Shown: piece after piece, positions 10,076 through 20,001 of the stretch
How positions within the stretch are numbered: the first letter of the stretch is position 1
Layout: every line of letters starts with the position of its first letter
Assembly (NCBI GenBank): GCA_020035195.1
Contig: JAIQBT010000071.1
Location: forward strand, 1 to 37,435
Source: Methylotenera sp.
GTDB lineage: Bacteria; Pseudomonadota; Gammaproteobacteria; Burkholderiales; Methylophilaceae
Direction: 5' to 3'
DNA: 37,435 bases
Notes under the pieces: model-generated
The model's database searches: none
Seen by the model: the letters and a program-made list of their open reading frames with translations, nothing else
Told to the model about the DNA's origin: nothing
Position numbers and translations under genes: made by a program

Positions 10076-10511
10076 TTCGGCAGTTAAGCAATCTATCGTG
10101 TAAAAACAATCGGTCAGGGTCAAACACCGCCCAGAAAAAGCCCAATCCGAACAGACCTAAGCTCAGGCTAGCCATGGTGTAACGTATCAGCGCTTGCGAC
10201 CAGCTAAGCGGACCTAATTGGGCGTGACTGAGTTTAAGTTGCCAGGTTTGCATGGCTAGGGTCTGGCCGCTTTTGCGCCAGCACCAAATAAAATACAGGC
10301 CCACACCCAACCATAAAAACAATTGCAAGCCATAACGTTTAAGTCCATGACTGGCATCACCAAACAATAGAATAAAAACGAGGGCTAAAGCAAAACTCAA
10401 GGCCAGTACAACCAAGCCATCGTAGACCATGCAAGCGCCCAACCTAAGTAAGCTGGGTTTAGTTTTAGCTGCAAATTTACTCATGAACATCACCCGTATT
10501 GACCATCGCAT
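10047..10511 (-). CDS. RDD family membrane protein
   Basis: RLGACMVYDGLVVLAL, GQTLAMQTWQLKL and FDPDRLFLHDRL are typical of RDD proteins. Several TM segments. Confidence 0.8.
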   Translation of the reverse strand: MRWSIRVMFMSKFAAKTKPSLLRLGACMVYDGLVVLALSFALALVFILLFGDASHGLKRYGLQLFLWLGVGLYFIWCWRKSGQTLAMQTWQLKLSHAQLGPLSWSQALIRYTMASLSLGLFGLGFFWAVFDPDRLFLHDRLLNCRITFVPRAAT

Positions 10512-10635
10512 TTTATTCCATTGTAGCGCGTGCTTTATAGCAGAACGGCTATTATAGGCCTGCTGGCCAGGCTAATTATTTTCCATAGCGCTTAGAATTC
10601 GCTACAATCCTAAAGACTTTTATTGGAGATAGACC

Positions 10636-10863
10636 ATGGGACGTTTGCTATTTTTAGGCTTGCTTATAGCGCTGATCATTTATTTAGTGAAGCGCTATAT
10701 ACGCAATAAAATCAGTGCCGGCACGGCAGCTGATCAGCCGGTAAATTTAGGCACTGAGGACATGGTGCAATGCGCCACTTGCCAAGTGCACATCGCCAGG
10801 TCCGAGGCTTTTTTAGTCCAGCAGCATTTTTACTGCTGCCCCGCGCACACACCAAAAAAATAA
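10636..10863 (+). CDS. PP0621-like small protein (TM helix plus Cys/His zinc-binding-type motif)
   Basis: 75 aa: N-terminal TM helix, then MVQCATCQVHIARSEAF...YCCPAHT. Confidence 0.7.
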   Translation: MGRLLFLGLLIALIIYLVKRYIRNKISAGTAADQPVNLGTEDMVQCATCQVHIARSEAFLVQQHFYCCPAHTPKK

Positions 10864-10913
10864 AGTGCTGGCGTTTGGCCGCTGGCTCACATTGGCGCCA
10901 ACGCCTTAGCGGT

Positions 10914-11915
10914 TTAGCTTAATACCAAGACCAAATAGCTGATGTACATCAGCCCGTTTAGCAATAAATGCCATACTAAAATGCCGCCTTTGCCAACCAA
11001 GTAGCGCAGCCATATCGCCGCCAACAAGGTCACGGCGATGCCCAATACCACCTCAATACGCGGCTCCCAAGGGGTCAACATAATACCAATGGCGGGTAAT
11101 AAGGTCCCTTGAAACACCATGGCACCTGTGATGTTGCCAAACGCCAAAGTGTCTTTGCCTTTGCGTATCCACAAAACGCTGTTCACTTTTTCAGGCAATT
11201 CTGTGGCAATCGGAATAATCAACAAGGACAACAATAGCGCAGAAATGCCTATTATGTCTGCCGCCGCCTCAACGCCGTGTATAAAACCTTTGGCCCCGGC
11301 AATCAATAAAGCCAAACCTAAAATCATCTGCAAAGCAATCACCACGGTGCTGTTTGGTAAACCCAAACGACATAACAGCATGGGGCTGCCTGCTTCGGTA
11401 GCATGGCCATCAGCCACCAAGGCTTTTGAAGCATTAAGCGTCATCATCACGTAAACAAAATAAATCGTCACCATGCAAGCGCCTATGCCATAACGCACCA
11501 CGGTTAGCGTGTGCGGCACATACATGGCAATAGCGGCAAAACTAAAAGCCACGATGAAAAAATTAAGGTCGCGGGTTAAGCCGCTGCGTTCTGGCCTTAA
11601 ATGGCCTTTCGTGCCACGACGACGCCACACAGAAATGGCCATCAAGGATAAGGACAAGGTTGCCAACATCAAGGGCGCACCCAAAATGGAACCCACGCCT
11701 ATTTCTTCATTGGTCGCAACGTTTTGCGTACCCGCCAACAAGGCCAATAAAGGCACCATGGTCTCAGGCAAAGCCGTGCCGACCGCAGCAAATAAAGAGC
11801 CGGTGACGCCTTCGGATATGCCCAGCTTTTCACCCAGGTGCTCCAGCGCATTGGTGAACACTTCTGCCGCAATTAAAATCACAATGAGCATCAAAAATAA
11901 TTCAAAAAATACCAT
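10914..11915 (-). CDS. Sodium/calcium exchanger-family membrane protein
   Basis: Two-fold repeated motifs AVGTALPETMVPL and PIATELPEKVNSV, typical of the CaCA superfamily. Several TM segments. Confidence 0.8.
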   Translation of the reverse strand: MVFFELFLMLIVILIAAEVFTNALEHLGEKLGISEGVTGSLFAAVGTALPETMVPLLALLAGTQNVATNEEIGVGSILGAPLMLATLSLSLMAISVWRRRGTKGHLRPERSGLTRDLNFFIVAFSFAAIAMYVPHTLTVVRYGIGACMVTIYFVYVMMTLNASKALVADGHATEAGSPMLLCRLGLPNSTVVIALQMILGLALLIAGAKGFIHGVEAAADIIGISALLLSLLIIPIATELPEKVNSVLWIRKGKDTLAFGNITGAMVFQGTLLPAIGIMLTPWEPRIEVVLGIAVTLLAAIWLRYLVGKGGILVWHLLLNGLMYISYLVLVLS

Positions 11916-12004
11916 CAGTTTCTTCCTTGGCGTATATAAATTCGGTAAGTAGGTAGTTTATAGGATAACCAGACTTTATACTGAATTTTGCTATGAAAGT
12001 TCAC

Positions 12005-12024
12005 GCTAAAAATGCATTTTTAGC
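12005..12024. repeat. Perfect 20-bp palindrome GCTAAAAATGCATTTTTAGC
   Basis: The sequence is its own reverse complement. It lies in the divergent intergenic region, 16 bp upstream of the ampD ATG. Confidence 0.9.
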
Positions 12025-12039
12025 ATAAAATTAGACCCT

Positions 12040-12576
12040 ATGAATGCCCATGCTATTGATGAAAAAGGTATTGTACTAAACGCACAGTTTATTGCTTCCC
12101 CCAATTTTGATGCCCGGCCTAGCCATGAAATCAATTTAATCGTCATCCATAACATCAGCTTGCCCCCCGGCCAATACGGCGGCAATGGCATCATCGAATT
12201 ATTCACCAATCAACTCGACCCGCTAGCCCATCCATACTACGCCGGCATACATCAACAAAAAGTATCGGCCCATTTTTTAATCAGGCGCGATGGGGCCCTG
12301 TTGCAATTTGTTTCCTGCCTAGACCGCGCTTGGCATGCTGGCGTGTCGCATTGGCAAAACCGGGAACGATGCAACGATTTTTCAGTCGGAATTGAACTAG
12401 AAGGGTCGGATTTTGAAGCCTTTGCTGAGCCGCAATACCATGCCCTGCAAAATTTGCTGGCCGTACTGCAGCAGCGCTACCCTATCCAAGCTATAGTAGG
12501 GCATTCGGACATTGCCCCTGGTCGCAAAACAGACCCTGGTCCGTTTTTTGATTGGCAACGTATAATCACTGCTTAA
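12040..12576 (+). CDS. ampD: 1,6-anhydro-N-acetylmuramyl-L-alanine amidase AmpD
   Basis: Amidase_2 features: LIVIHNISLPPGQYGG, SAHFLIRRDG, CLDRAWHAGVSHW, VGHSDIAPGRKTDPGPFFDW. Confidence 0.93.
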   Translation: MNAHAIDEKGIVLNAQFIASPNFDARPSHEINLIVIHNISLPPGQYGGNGIIELFTNQLDPLAHPYYAGIHQQKVSAHFLIRRDGALLQFVSCLDRAWHAGVSHWQNRERCNDFSVGIELEGSDFEAFAEPQYHALQNLLAVLQQRYPIQAIVGHSDIAPGRKTDPGPFFDWQRIITA

Positions 12577-12597
12577 TGTATAGAAAGTGTTAAACCC

Positions 12598-13722
12598 ATG
12601 ATGCTGCAAAAAAAATCCTTACTCCTAATCACCCTGCTCTCCTTGACCTTGCTGGGTTGTGGCGAGAAAAAAAATGAGCAAGGCAAAGATGCGGCCAATA
12701 AAAATGGTCCAAAACCGACGCTGATTACTGTCACCCAGCTCAAAAAACAAGCCATAGAAGTCACCGAACAATCGGTAGGCTCCCTCGAAGGGCTGACCAA
12801 CCCAACCGTCTCGTCCGAGGTGGCTGCCAAGGTCATTCGCATCCACGTCAACACTGGCCAAGCGGTCAAACAAGGCCAGTTGATTGCCACCTTGGATGCC
12901 ACCGACATTTCTCTGCAAGCCCATGAAGCACAGGCCGAAGTGGCCCGCATACAAGCTTTATTGGCCAACCAAAACAAAATCGTGGAACGCAATCAAGTTT
13001 TGGTCAGCAAGAAATTTATTTCGCAAAATGCACTGGACAATGACGCGGCGCAACAGGCTGCTTTAAAAGAACAATGGGCAGGTGCCAACGCTAGGCTAGA
13101 CAGCATCAAACACAACAGCAGCAAAACTCGTGTCTACGCGCCAGCGGCCGGCAAGATAGAAAAAAAACTCATCGATGACGGTGAATTTTTGCGCGTAGGC
13201 GACCCTATCGTGTTGATTGTTTCATCCCAACTTTTACGTGCCCATTTGCCTTTTCCTGAACACATAGGCGCAAAATTAAAACCCGGGTTAAAAGTGCGTT
13301 TAACGACCCCGACCAGTGAGCAATCGGTGGATGCCGTGATACACGAATTAAAACCCATGATCACCGAGGGCAGTCGGAGCGTGGATGTGATTGCGGATGT
13401 CCTGAACGCACCTGGCTGGCAAGCCGGTGCCAGTGTCGATGGCACCGTGGTATTGGGCACGCAAGCTGCCAGCATGATGGTGCCTGAACAAAGCGTGGTG
13501 CTGCGCCCAGCCGGTGAAGTGGTATACACCGTGCGTGGCAACCGCGCCTTCCAAACCATAGTCAAAACCGGCGTACGGCAAAATGGTTTAGTAGAAATCC
13601 TCCAAGGTCTAAACGAAAACGATAGCGTGGTGGTTGATGGTGCAGGCTTTCTAACCGACAAGGCCTTGATTAAACTAGCCCAACACGCAGCAGCAAGCCC
13701 TAGCCAAAAAGTTAAACATTAA
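12598..13722 (+). CDS. RND efflux periplasmic adaptor (membrane fusion protein), lipoprotein
   Basis: Lipobox LTLLGCG, HlyD/AcrA-like VSSEVAAKVIRIHVNTGQAVKQGQLIATLD, and the gene directly precedes the RND permease. Confidence 0.92.
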   Translation: MMLQKKSLLLITLLSLTLLGCGEKKNEQGKDAANKNGPKPTLITVTQLKKQAIEVTEQSVGSLEGLTNPTVSSEVAAKVIRIHVNTGQAVKQGQLIATLDATDISLQAHEAQAEVARIQALLANQNKIVERNQVLVSKKFISQNALDNDAAQQAALKEQWAGANARLDSIKHNSSKTRVYAPAAGKIEKKLIDDGEFLRVGDPIVLIVSSQLLRAHLPFPEHIGAKLKPGLKVRLTTPTSEQSVDAVIHELKPMITEGSRSVDVIADVLNAPGWQAGASVDGTVVLGTQAASMMVPEQSVVLRPAGEVVYTVRGNRAFQTIVKTGVRQNGLVEILQGLNENDSVVVDGAGFLTDKALIKLAQHAAASPSQKVKH

Positions 13723-13724
13723 CC

Positions 13725-16700
13725 ATGACCTTGCCTGAACTTTCCATTAAGCGCCACGTACTTGCGTGGATGTTGTCGGCAGTCATCGTGCTGTTCGGCA
13801 TTATTTCCTACCAAAAAATTGGCGTGGACAGGGTGCCGGCCATAGACTTCCCCATCATCATGATCAACACCACCTTGCGTGGTGCAGACCCCGATGTGGT
13901 CGACACCAGCATCACCAGTGTCATTGAGTCTGCCATCAATACCACGCCCGGCATAGAGCACATACAATCGGCTTCCTCCCCAGGCGTCTCCAGCATCAGC
14001 ATCACCTTTGCCCTAGATAAAGACATCGATGTCGCTTACAACGAAGTGCAAGCCAAAGTAAACCAAGTCATCAAACGCTTGCCGACCGATACCGACCCAC
14101 CGGTCTTACAAAAAGTGGACACCAATGCCTCGCCGGTTATTTGGTTAGCCCTCAGCGGCGATCGCACCGTGCAGCAGCTCAATTTATACGCCAGCAATGT
14201 ATTAAAAAAGAAATTTGAAACCATCGCCGGGGTGGGAGAAGTCACCATAGGTGGACGCCGTGATCGCGTCATACGCGTCAATGTCTCGCCCGAGCGCATG
14301 GCCGCTTACAAACTCACGGCCACCGATTTAATCGCCGCATTCAACAAAGAACACGTGCAGTTGCCAGGTGGGTTCTTAGTCAGCAACCAAGCCGAACAAC
14401 TGCTCAAATTGGATTTGGAATTTCACACCACCAAAGCCCTGGCTGATTTAGTGGTAAGCAATAAAGAGGGTGTCTCCATACGCTTAAAAGACATCGCCAG
14501 CGTAGAAGACGGTATCACCGACAACCGTCAGGTGGCTCGCTATAACGGTCAACCTACGGTGGGTATAGGCATGGTAAAAATAGCCAATGCCAACACGGTA
14601 GACATCATTAAAGAAGTGGAACGCCGGTTGGAGCAAGACATTCGCCCCAACCTACCTCCCGGCATGCAATTAGACGTATCCACCAATGACGGTATTTTTA
14701 TCAATCAATTGGTCACCTCGCTTAAAGAACACTTGATTGAGGGGACCTTATTCGCTGCGCTGGTCGTCTTGATATTCATGCGCTCGTTTAGCTCCACCTT
14801 GATGATATGCCTAGAGATACCGGTGTCCTTGCTGGGCGCCATCGCTGTCATGTACTTTTCTGGCTACACCTTTAACAGCATGACCTTGCTCGCCTTGCTG
14901 CTGCTGATAGGCGTGGTGGTGGACGATGCCATCGTGGTGCGTGAAAGCATCTTGCGCCATATGTCCGGCGAAGCTGGCAGCACGCTCAGTGAAGCCGACA
15001 TGAAAAATCCCCTGGCCGTGGCGGCATTTCGAACCAAAACCACCATCTTAGGCAGCAATGAAGTGGTGTTTGCTGTGCTCGCCTCATCCGCTTCCTTGGT
15101 GTGCATCTTTGCGCCGGTGATTTTTATGGACGGCATCATAGGCATGTTTTTCAAATCGTTTGCCGTGGTCGTCACTTTTGGTGTGTTGGTGTCATTATTT
15201 GTCTCACTGACACTAACGCCCATGCTGTGCTCGCGCTACCTGAAAGTAAGGCCTAATGAAACCAAGCTTTATCTAGCCATAGGCCGCGCACTAAGCCGTC
15301 TAGAAAACGCCTATAAAGCCATATTGAATAGCACGCTTAAGCACCGCGGCATGGTCTTGCTGTTTACCTTGGTATTCGTTGCACTGTCGGGTTTCTTTTC
15401 CCTTAAATACGTGGAAAAAGATTTTGTGCCCGAGGCCGACGAAGGTGGCTTCAGCATCATGGTCAAAACCCCACTGGGCTCTAGCTTAGCCTACACGGAT
15501 TCACGCTTAAGACTGGTTGAAGCCATCGTTGCCAACCACCCAGAAGAGGTAGCCAGTTACTTTGCCACCATAGGCTCAGGCTCGCGTGGCCAAGTTAATC
15601 AAGGCAATGTCAATGTGCGCTTAAAATCGAAAGATCAGCGTAAAAAAAGCCAGCAAGCCCTGATTAAAGAATTGAAAAAAGAATTCAACACCATCCCCGG
15701 CGTGCGCGCTATTCCTTCGCCGGCATCGATTGCCCGTGGTCAGCGTTCGGAGAAATTGCAATTCAACATCACTGGCGCTAACTTGCAAGAGATAGGCCGC
15801 ATAGCACAGATTTTTCAACAAACGCTAAGCAGCAACGGCGACATAGGCAAAGTCGACCTAGACGTGCAATTGGATTTACCGCAGGTCAAAGTGGACATAG
15901 ACCGAGCCCGCGCCGCCGCATTGGGCTTGAGTGCTAACGACATTGCCACGGCCGTTTCCTTGTATGCCGGCGGCATTAATGTGGCGAAATACAATGAAGC
16001 CAATGGTGATGGCCAACGCTATGACATACGCCTCAAAGCCGGTGAAGAAGAATTAAATAACACGGTCGATTTGAACAAGATTTACCTGCGTAGCCGCAAC
16101 GGTGAATTGGTCCGCTTGGACGCCGTCGCCAGCTTTAAAAGAGAATTGGGCGCCGCCGTCATAGGCCGCTACGATTTGCAATACGCGGTTAACTTTTACG
16201 CCAACCCAAATGTCGCGCTTGGTGATGCGGTCAACACCGTCAAAGCCACCGCGGCTAAATTGGTCCCGGCCGATTACAAATTAAAATTTACCGGCCAGGC
16301 TGAAGAGTTTGGTAAAACCATGAAAAACATGAAGTTTGTTTTTTCCTTGGCGTTTATCTTGTTGTACATGGTATTGGCCAGCCAATTCAACTCCTTTATC
16401 CAACCATTCATCATCATGTTGGCGCAACCCCTGGCCATCATTGGCGGCCTGATCGCACTCCTCATCACTGGCGATACGCTGAATATTTACTCCATGATAG
16501 GCCTAGTCTTGCTGATAGGCTTGGTGGCGAAAAACTCCATCTTGTTGGTGGATTTGACCAACCAATTGGTGGAAAAAGGCGCGAATGTGAACGACGCCTT
16601 AAAAGAAGCATGCCCTATCCGCTTGCGGCCAGTGTTAATGACCTCGCTGACAATTATTCTAGCCTTGTTGCCCGCGGCGCTAGGCTTAGGCGCTGGCTCT

Positions 16701-16844
16701 GAAACGAATAAACCCCTGTCGGTGGCCATCATAGGTGGCATGGTTTCATCCACCTTGCTCACGCTAGTGGTGGTGCCTGCCGCTTATTCCATGGTGGCCG
16801 GTGGCCTAGCCAAGTACCGCCTCTGGAATATAGGGAATAAATAA
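13725..16844 (+). CDS. RND multidrug efflux permease (HAE-1/AcrB-like)
   Basis: 1039 aa, VVDDAIVVRESI, NSMTLLALLLLIGVVVDDAIV, AKNSILLVDLTNQLVEKG. MdtB/AcrB-like architecture. Confidence 0.94.
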   Translation: MTLPELSIKRHVLAWMLSAVIVLFGIISYQKIGVDRVPAIDFPIIMINTTLRGADPDVVDTSITSVIESAINTTPGIEHIQSASSPGVSSISITFALDKDIDVAYNEVQAKVNQVIKRLPTDTDPPVLQKVDTNASPVIWLALSGDRTVQQLNLYASNVLKKKFETIAGVGEVTIGGRRDRVIRVNVSPERMAAYKLTATDLIAAFNKEHVQLPGGFLVSNQAEQLLKLDLEFHTTKALADLVVSNKEGVSIRLKDIASVEDGITDNRQVARYNGQPTVGIGMVKIANANTVDIIKEVERRLEQDIRPNLPPGMQLDVSTNDGIFINQLVTSLKEHLIEGTLFAALVVLIFMRSFSSTLMICLEIPVSLLGAIAVMYFSGYTFNSMTLLALLLLIGVVVDDAIVVRESILRHMSGEAGSTLSEADMKNPLAVAAFRTKTTILGSNEVVFAVLASSASLVCIFAPVIFMDGIIGMFFKSFAVVVTFGVLVSLFVSLTLTPMLCSRYLKVRPNETKLYLAIGRALSRLENAYKAILNSTLKHRGMVLLFTLVFVALSGFFSLKYVEKDFVPEADEGGFSIMVKTPLGSSLAYTDSRLRLVEAIVANHPEEVASYFATIGSGSRGQVNQGNVNVRLKSKDQRKKSQQALIKELKKEFNTIPGVRAIPSPASIARGQRSEKLQFNITGANLQEIGRIAQIFQQTLSSNGDIGKVDLDVQLDLPQVKVDIDRARAAALGLSANDIATAVSLYAGGINVAKYNEANGDGQRYDIRLKAGEEELNNTVDLNKIYLRSRNGELVRLDAVASFKRELGAAVIGRYDLQYAVNFYANPNVALGDAVNTVKATAAKLVPADYKLKFTGQAEEFGKTMKNMKFVFSLAFILLYMVLASQFNSFIQPFIIMLAQPLAIIGGLIALLITGDTLNIYSMIGLVLLIGLVAKNSILLVDLTNQLVEKGANVNDALKEACPIRLRPVLMTSLTIILALLPAALGLGAGSETNKPLSVAIIGGMVSSTLLTLVVVPAAYSMVAGGLAKYRLWNIGNK

Positions 16845-16863
16845 GGCAACAAGGTTTTAAACA

Positions 16864-17874
16864 TCAACCACCGGTGTGTGACATAAATCGTATGACCGCT
16901 GGGGTAGACCGGTTCAAATCAAAGTCATGGCCTTTAGGTTTAACTTGCATGCTATTGATTATCGCCTGCTTCAACGGGCCATCGTCGTACGGGAAGTCTC
17001 TTAACATCGGCCTTAGGTTGATTCTATTTTCTTGACCCAAACACAGGTGCAATTCGCCTTGGCAACTGATGCGCAGTCGATTGCATGCTTCGCAAAAGTT
17101 ATGGCTATGCGGGGAAATAAACCCTATCTTGGTTTTTTTGCTTGGCACTTGCCAATAACGTGCAGGACCGCAGGTAGTGGCCGTACTGTTAATTAAATCA
17201 TAGCGTGATCTTAGCAACTGCAGTGTTTCATCGTTGCTCACATAACTCGCACTTCTGGAATGTTGCACCTCACCTAGCGGCATTTCTTCTATAAATGAGA
17301 TATCCAAGCCCTGTTCAATGGCAAATGCGGCTAAGGGTAGCGCTTCGTCGTCATTGATACCGCGCATGAGCAAGGCATTCAGCTTAATGGTTTCAAACCC
17401 AGCTTGCTTAGCTACAGCAATACCGCGCAACACTTTATCTAAGTCACCAACACGGGTAATCTTACGAAAACGCGTAGCATTGAGGCTGTCTAAACTGATG
17501 TTCACTCGGTTAACGCCAGCCTGCTTTAATGCGTAGGCATGCTGCTCTAACTGTGAACCATTAGTGGTAATCAGCAATTCTTCTAAACCTGGGAGTCGAC
17601 CTATCGCTTCGAATAACTGCAGCGCATTTTTACGCATCAGTGGCTCACCCCCAGTGATACGTACTTTACGCACACCAAGTTCAACGAACACCTTTACCAA
17701 GCGGGCATACTCTTCTAAGGAAAGGACAGCCTCGCGCGCTAAAAAAGTCATGTTATCAGACATGCAATACACACAGCGAAAATCGCACCTATCAGTAATG
17801 GATAGCCGGATATAATCGATTTCTCGACCAAAACGATCGATCAATAACTTTGGATTGGGTGCCTGTTTATACAT
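16864..17874 (-). CDS. moaA: GTP 3',8-cyclase MoaA (molybdenum cofactor biosynthesis)
   Basis: Radical SAM motif CDFRCVYC, ITGGEPLMRK, C-terminal HNFCEACNRLRISCQGELHLCLGQ, terminal GG. Confidence 0.97.
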   Translation of the reverse strand: MYKQAPNPKLLIDRFGREIDYIRLSITDRCDFRCVYCMSDNMTFLAREAVLSLEEYARLVKVFVELGVRKVRITGGEPLMRKNALQLFEAIGRLPGLEELLITTNGSQLEQHAYALKQAGVNRVNISLDSLNATRFRKITRVGDLDKVLRGIAVAKQAGFETIKLNALLMRGINDDEALPLAAFAIEQGLDISFIEEMPLGEVQHSRSASYVSNDETLQLLRSRYDLINSTATTCGPARYWQVPSKKTKIGFISPHSHNFCEACNRLRISCQGELHLCLGQENRINLRPMLRDFPYDDGPLKQAIINSMQVKPKGHDFDLNRSTPAVIRFMSHTGG

Positions 17875-17880
17875 AAAAAA

Positions 17881-19272
17881 TTAAAACACGTACATAGCTG
17901 TTGCCCAGACTATTTCCTTGTCTCCTTTACGTACAGCAGCCGTTAGACTGCCGCCATACACATCCGACTCCATGAATTTGGCGTACTCCAATTTACCGGT
18001 GATTTTTTTGCTAAACGGATAAGCCACACTTGCGTCAAACTCGGTACCGTACTTATTTCCAAGTTGGCCATTAAGTGTGTCATAGGCTTTATCGGATTTA
18101 AATACATGGTACTCCGCATACAACTTAGCTTTTTCTATGCTACCCGCTAGGCTAACAAAGGTATCTCGTATGCCTTGGCGTGGCGTCACTAAAAATACAT
18201 CTGCCCAACCTTGAAATAAATGGTTAGTACCTAATGGGGTTTGAAATGCATATTTACCACCATTACTTGACAGTTCTTCATGATCCAACCGTATCGACCA
18301 GCCATCGTACATGACACCGCCAGCCAATTTATAATAATGCGCATCAATCAAAGCACTGCCGCCACGGTAATCGTCTTGCTTAGCGTATTCAGCGGTATAC
18401 AGCAACTTCCAGTGATCACTAACTTTGCGTGCCCCATCTAAACGCAAACCAAAAGTCTTGCTGCTGGCATCGGTGGTGGCTGGTGCTAAGTCTTGGCTTG
18501 CACCCAGACCATTACCGGCACTGACCACAGAACTGGCTGCCGTTGGACCGCCGTCCGGCTGACCATTTTGGCTCAAGTTGGCCACATCAATAAAATAGCC
18601 ATAGCCTGTCAATGCCTCACTGACTGAAATGCGGTATTTGGCATTAACGATATCGACATTGCCGCTTCGGCGCGCCGTGTTGATTTGCCGCACTTTATCA
18701 AAATGGGCAGCAAACAACTCGGTATTTGGCAGACTTTTATTCAACACAGAAACGCCATCAAACACCTGCATGTTTTGCCGAAAACCGATGTCGCCAATAA
18801 AGCGCACGTTGTCTAGGTTTAATTGTTGTCGCCCTAAGCGTAGTTTGGTATTTTTAACGCCTGTCCAATCCACATACAACTGATTAATTCCGGTATAGCT
18901 GGGATCAACAATGTTCGGGTAAGTGGCTTTACCAGGTTCGGATAAGTTATCGGCCCTATCGTTAAAATCATGATTAAATTCATGCACATCGGTCAACTGA
19001 GCAGCTAGGCTAAAATCATGCAATGGCGCAGTTTGCCAACCAATCAAGCTGCGTAAGGTAAATGCATGGGCGGTGTCTTGTAAACCATCTTGATCCACTG
19101 ATTCGTAACGCAATCTAAAGTTGGTCATGGGCTCACCTTGCTGTATGGCTTCCAATAAATTCGCGGGCGCGGCCTTAATGGCCTCATCCGCAAATGCTGG
19201 CAAGGAAAAACTGGTAATGCAGGCCAACATACAACTGGCAAACAAGGGGCGCATAGTCTTGGAATGGTTCAT
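17881..19272 (-). CDS. Outer-membrane porin, alginate-export/OprD-like beta-barrel
   Basis: Signal peptide ending LPAFADEA. Barrel-like repeats (FRLRYESVDQDGLQDTAHAFTLRSLIGWQT, WTGVKNTKLRLGRQQLNLDNVRFIGDIGFRQ) and terminal aromatic residues (MYVF). Confidence 0.8.
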   Translation of the reverse strand: MNHSKTMRPLFASCMLACITSFSLPAFADEAIKAAPANLLEAIQQGEPMTNFRLRYESVDQDGLQDTAHAFTLRSLIGWQTAPLHDFSLAAQLTDVHEFNHDFNDRADNLSEPGKATYPNIVDPSYTGINQLYVDWTGVKNTKLRLGRQQLNLDNVRFIGDIGFRQNMQVFDGVSVLNKSLPNTELFAAHFDKVRQINTARRSGNVDIVNAKYRISVSEALTGYGYFIDVANLSQNGQPDGGPTAASSVVSAGNGLGASQDLAPATTDASSKTFGLRLDGARKVSDHWKLLYTAEYAKQDDYRGGSALIDAHYYKLAGGVMYDGWSIRLDHEELSSNGGKYAFQTPLGTNHLFQGWADVFLVTPRQGIRDTFVSLAGSIEKAKLYAEYHVFKSDKAYDTLNGQLGNKYGTEFDASVAYPFSKKITGKLEYAKFMESDVYGGSLTAAVRKGDKEIVWATAMYVF

Positions 19273-19286
19273 TATTATCTCGGTTT

Positions 19287-19976
19287 TTAAAGTTTACGTT
19301 TACTGCGCACTATTTGGTAAGGTCGATTGATATAGCCAAATGGGGCGCTCCATACGTGCACCATACGGGTGAAGGGAAACACCAGAAATACCGTCATACC
19401 AAAAAATAGATGAATTTTGAATATGGTATCCACCTCGTTCAACAGGGCTGGATTGGGGTGTAAATAGACTATGCTTTGCACCCATTCAGCCAAGGCTATC
19501 ATCACATTGGGATTGCCATGGTTGGCATGCCCTATTGAGACGGGAATAGTGGATAAACCCAGCATCAAGGTGATAAGCAACCAAGTCAATATGAATTTAT
19601 CCGAGCCCCGACTGGCTGCTGAAACACGGGCGTTGAACATACGGCGCACCCATAAAATAAGCCCCCCCAGCAAACACATTGCACCAAAAATAGATCCAGC
19701 CCAAATAGCCACCATTTGGTGCGCCATGTCACTTACACCCAGCCCAGTAAATACACCATGCGGGGTCAATAAACCGACCGCATGGCCTCCAAAAATAGCT
19801 AATATGCCTACGTGAAATAGATTGCTACCCAAACGCATATTGGCTTTAGATAAAAGCTGACTTGAATCGCTCTTCCATGTGTATTGTTCACGGTCAAATC
19901 GCTGCAAACTGCCCAGCAAAAAAACACTTAGTGCGATGTATGGATACACCCCATAAAGAAAGTTATGTAAATTCAT
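19287..19976 (-). CDS. narI: Respiratory nitrate reductase gamma subunit
   Basis: FLYGVYPYIALSVFLLGSLQRFDREQYTWKSDSSQLL, FHVGILAIFGGHAVGLLTPH, FPFTRMVHVWSAP; lies after narGHJ. Confidence 0.97.
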   Translation of the reverse strand: MNLHNFLYGVYPYIALSVFLLGSLQRFDREQYTWKSDSSQLLSKANMRLGSNLFHVGILAIFGGHAVGLLTPHGVFTGLGVSDMAHQMVAIWAGSIFGAMCLLGGLILWVRRMFNARVSAASRGSDKFILTWLLITLMLGLSTIPVSIGHANHGNPNVMIALAEWVQSIVYLHPNPALLNEVDTIFKIHLFFGMTVFLVFPFTRMVHVWSAPFGYINRPYQIVRSKRKL

Positions 19977-20001
19977 TGCATTCTCCTTAAATGTCTTTCG
20001 C

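Noticed and set aside
11509-11952. 147-aa plus-strand ORF
   Set aside because: Antisense to the exchanger gene; Lys/Pro-rich composition reflects the reverse of TM codons.
13134-13661. 175-aa minus-strand ORF
   Set aside because: Antisense to the RND adaptor gene with no domain-like features. Shadow ORF.
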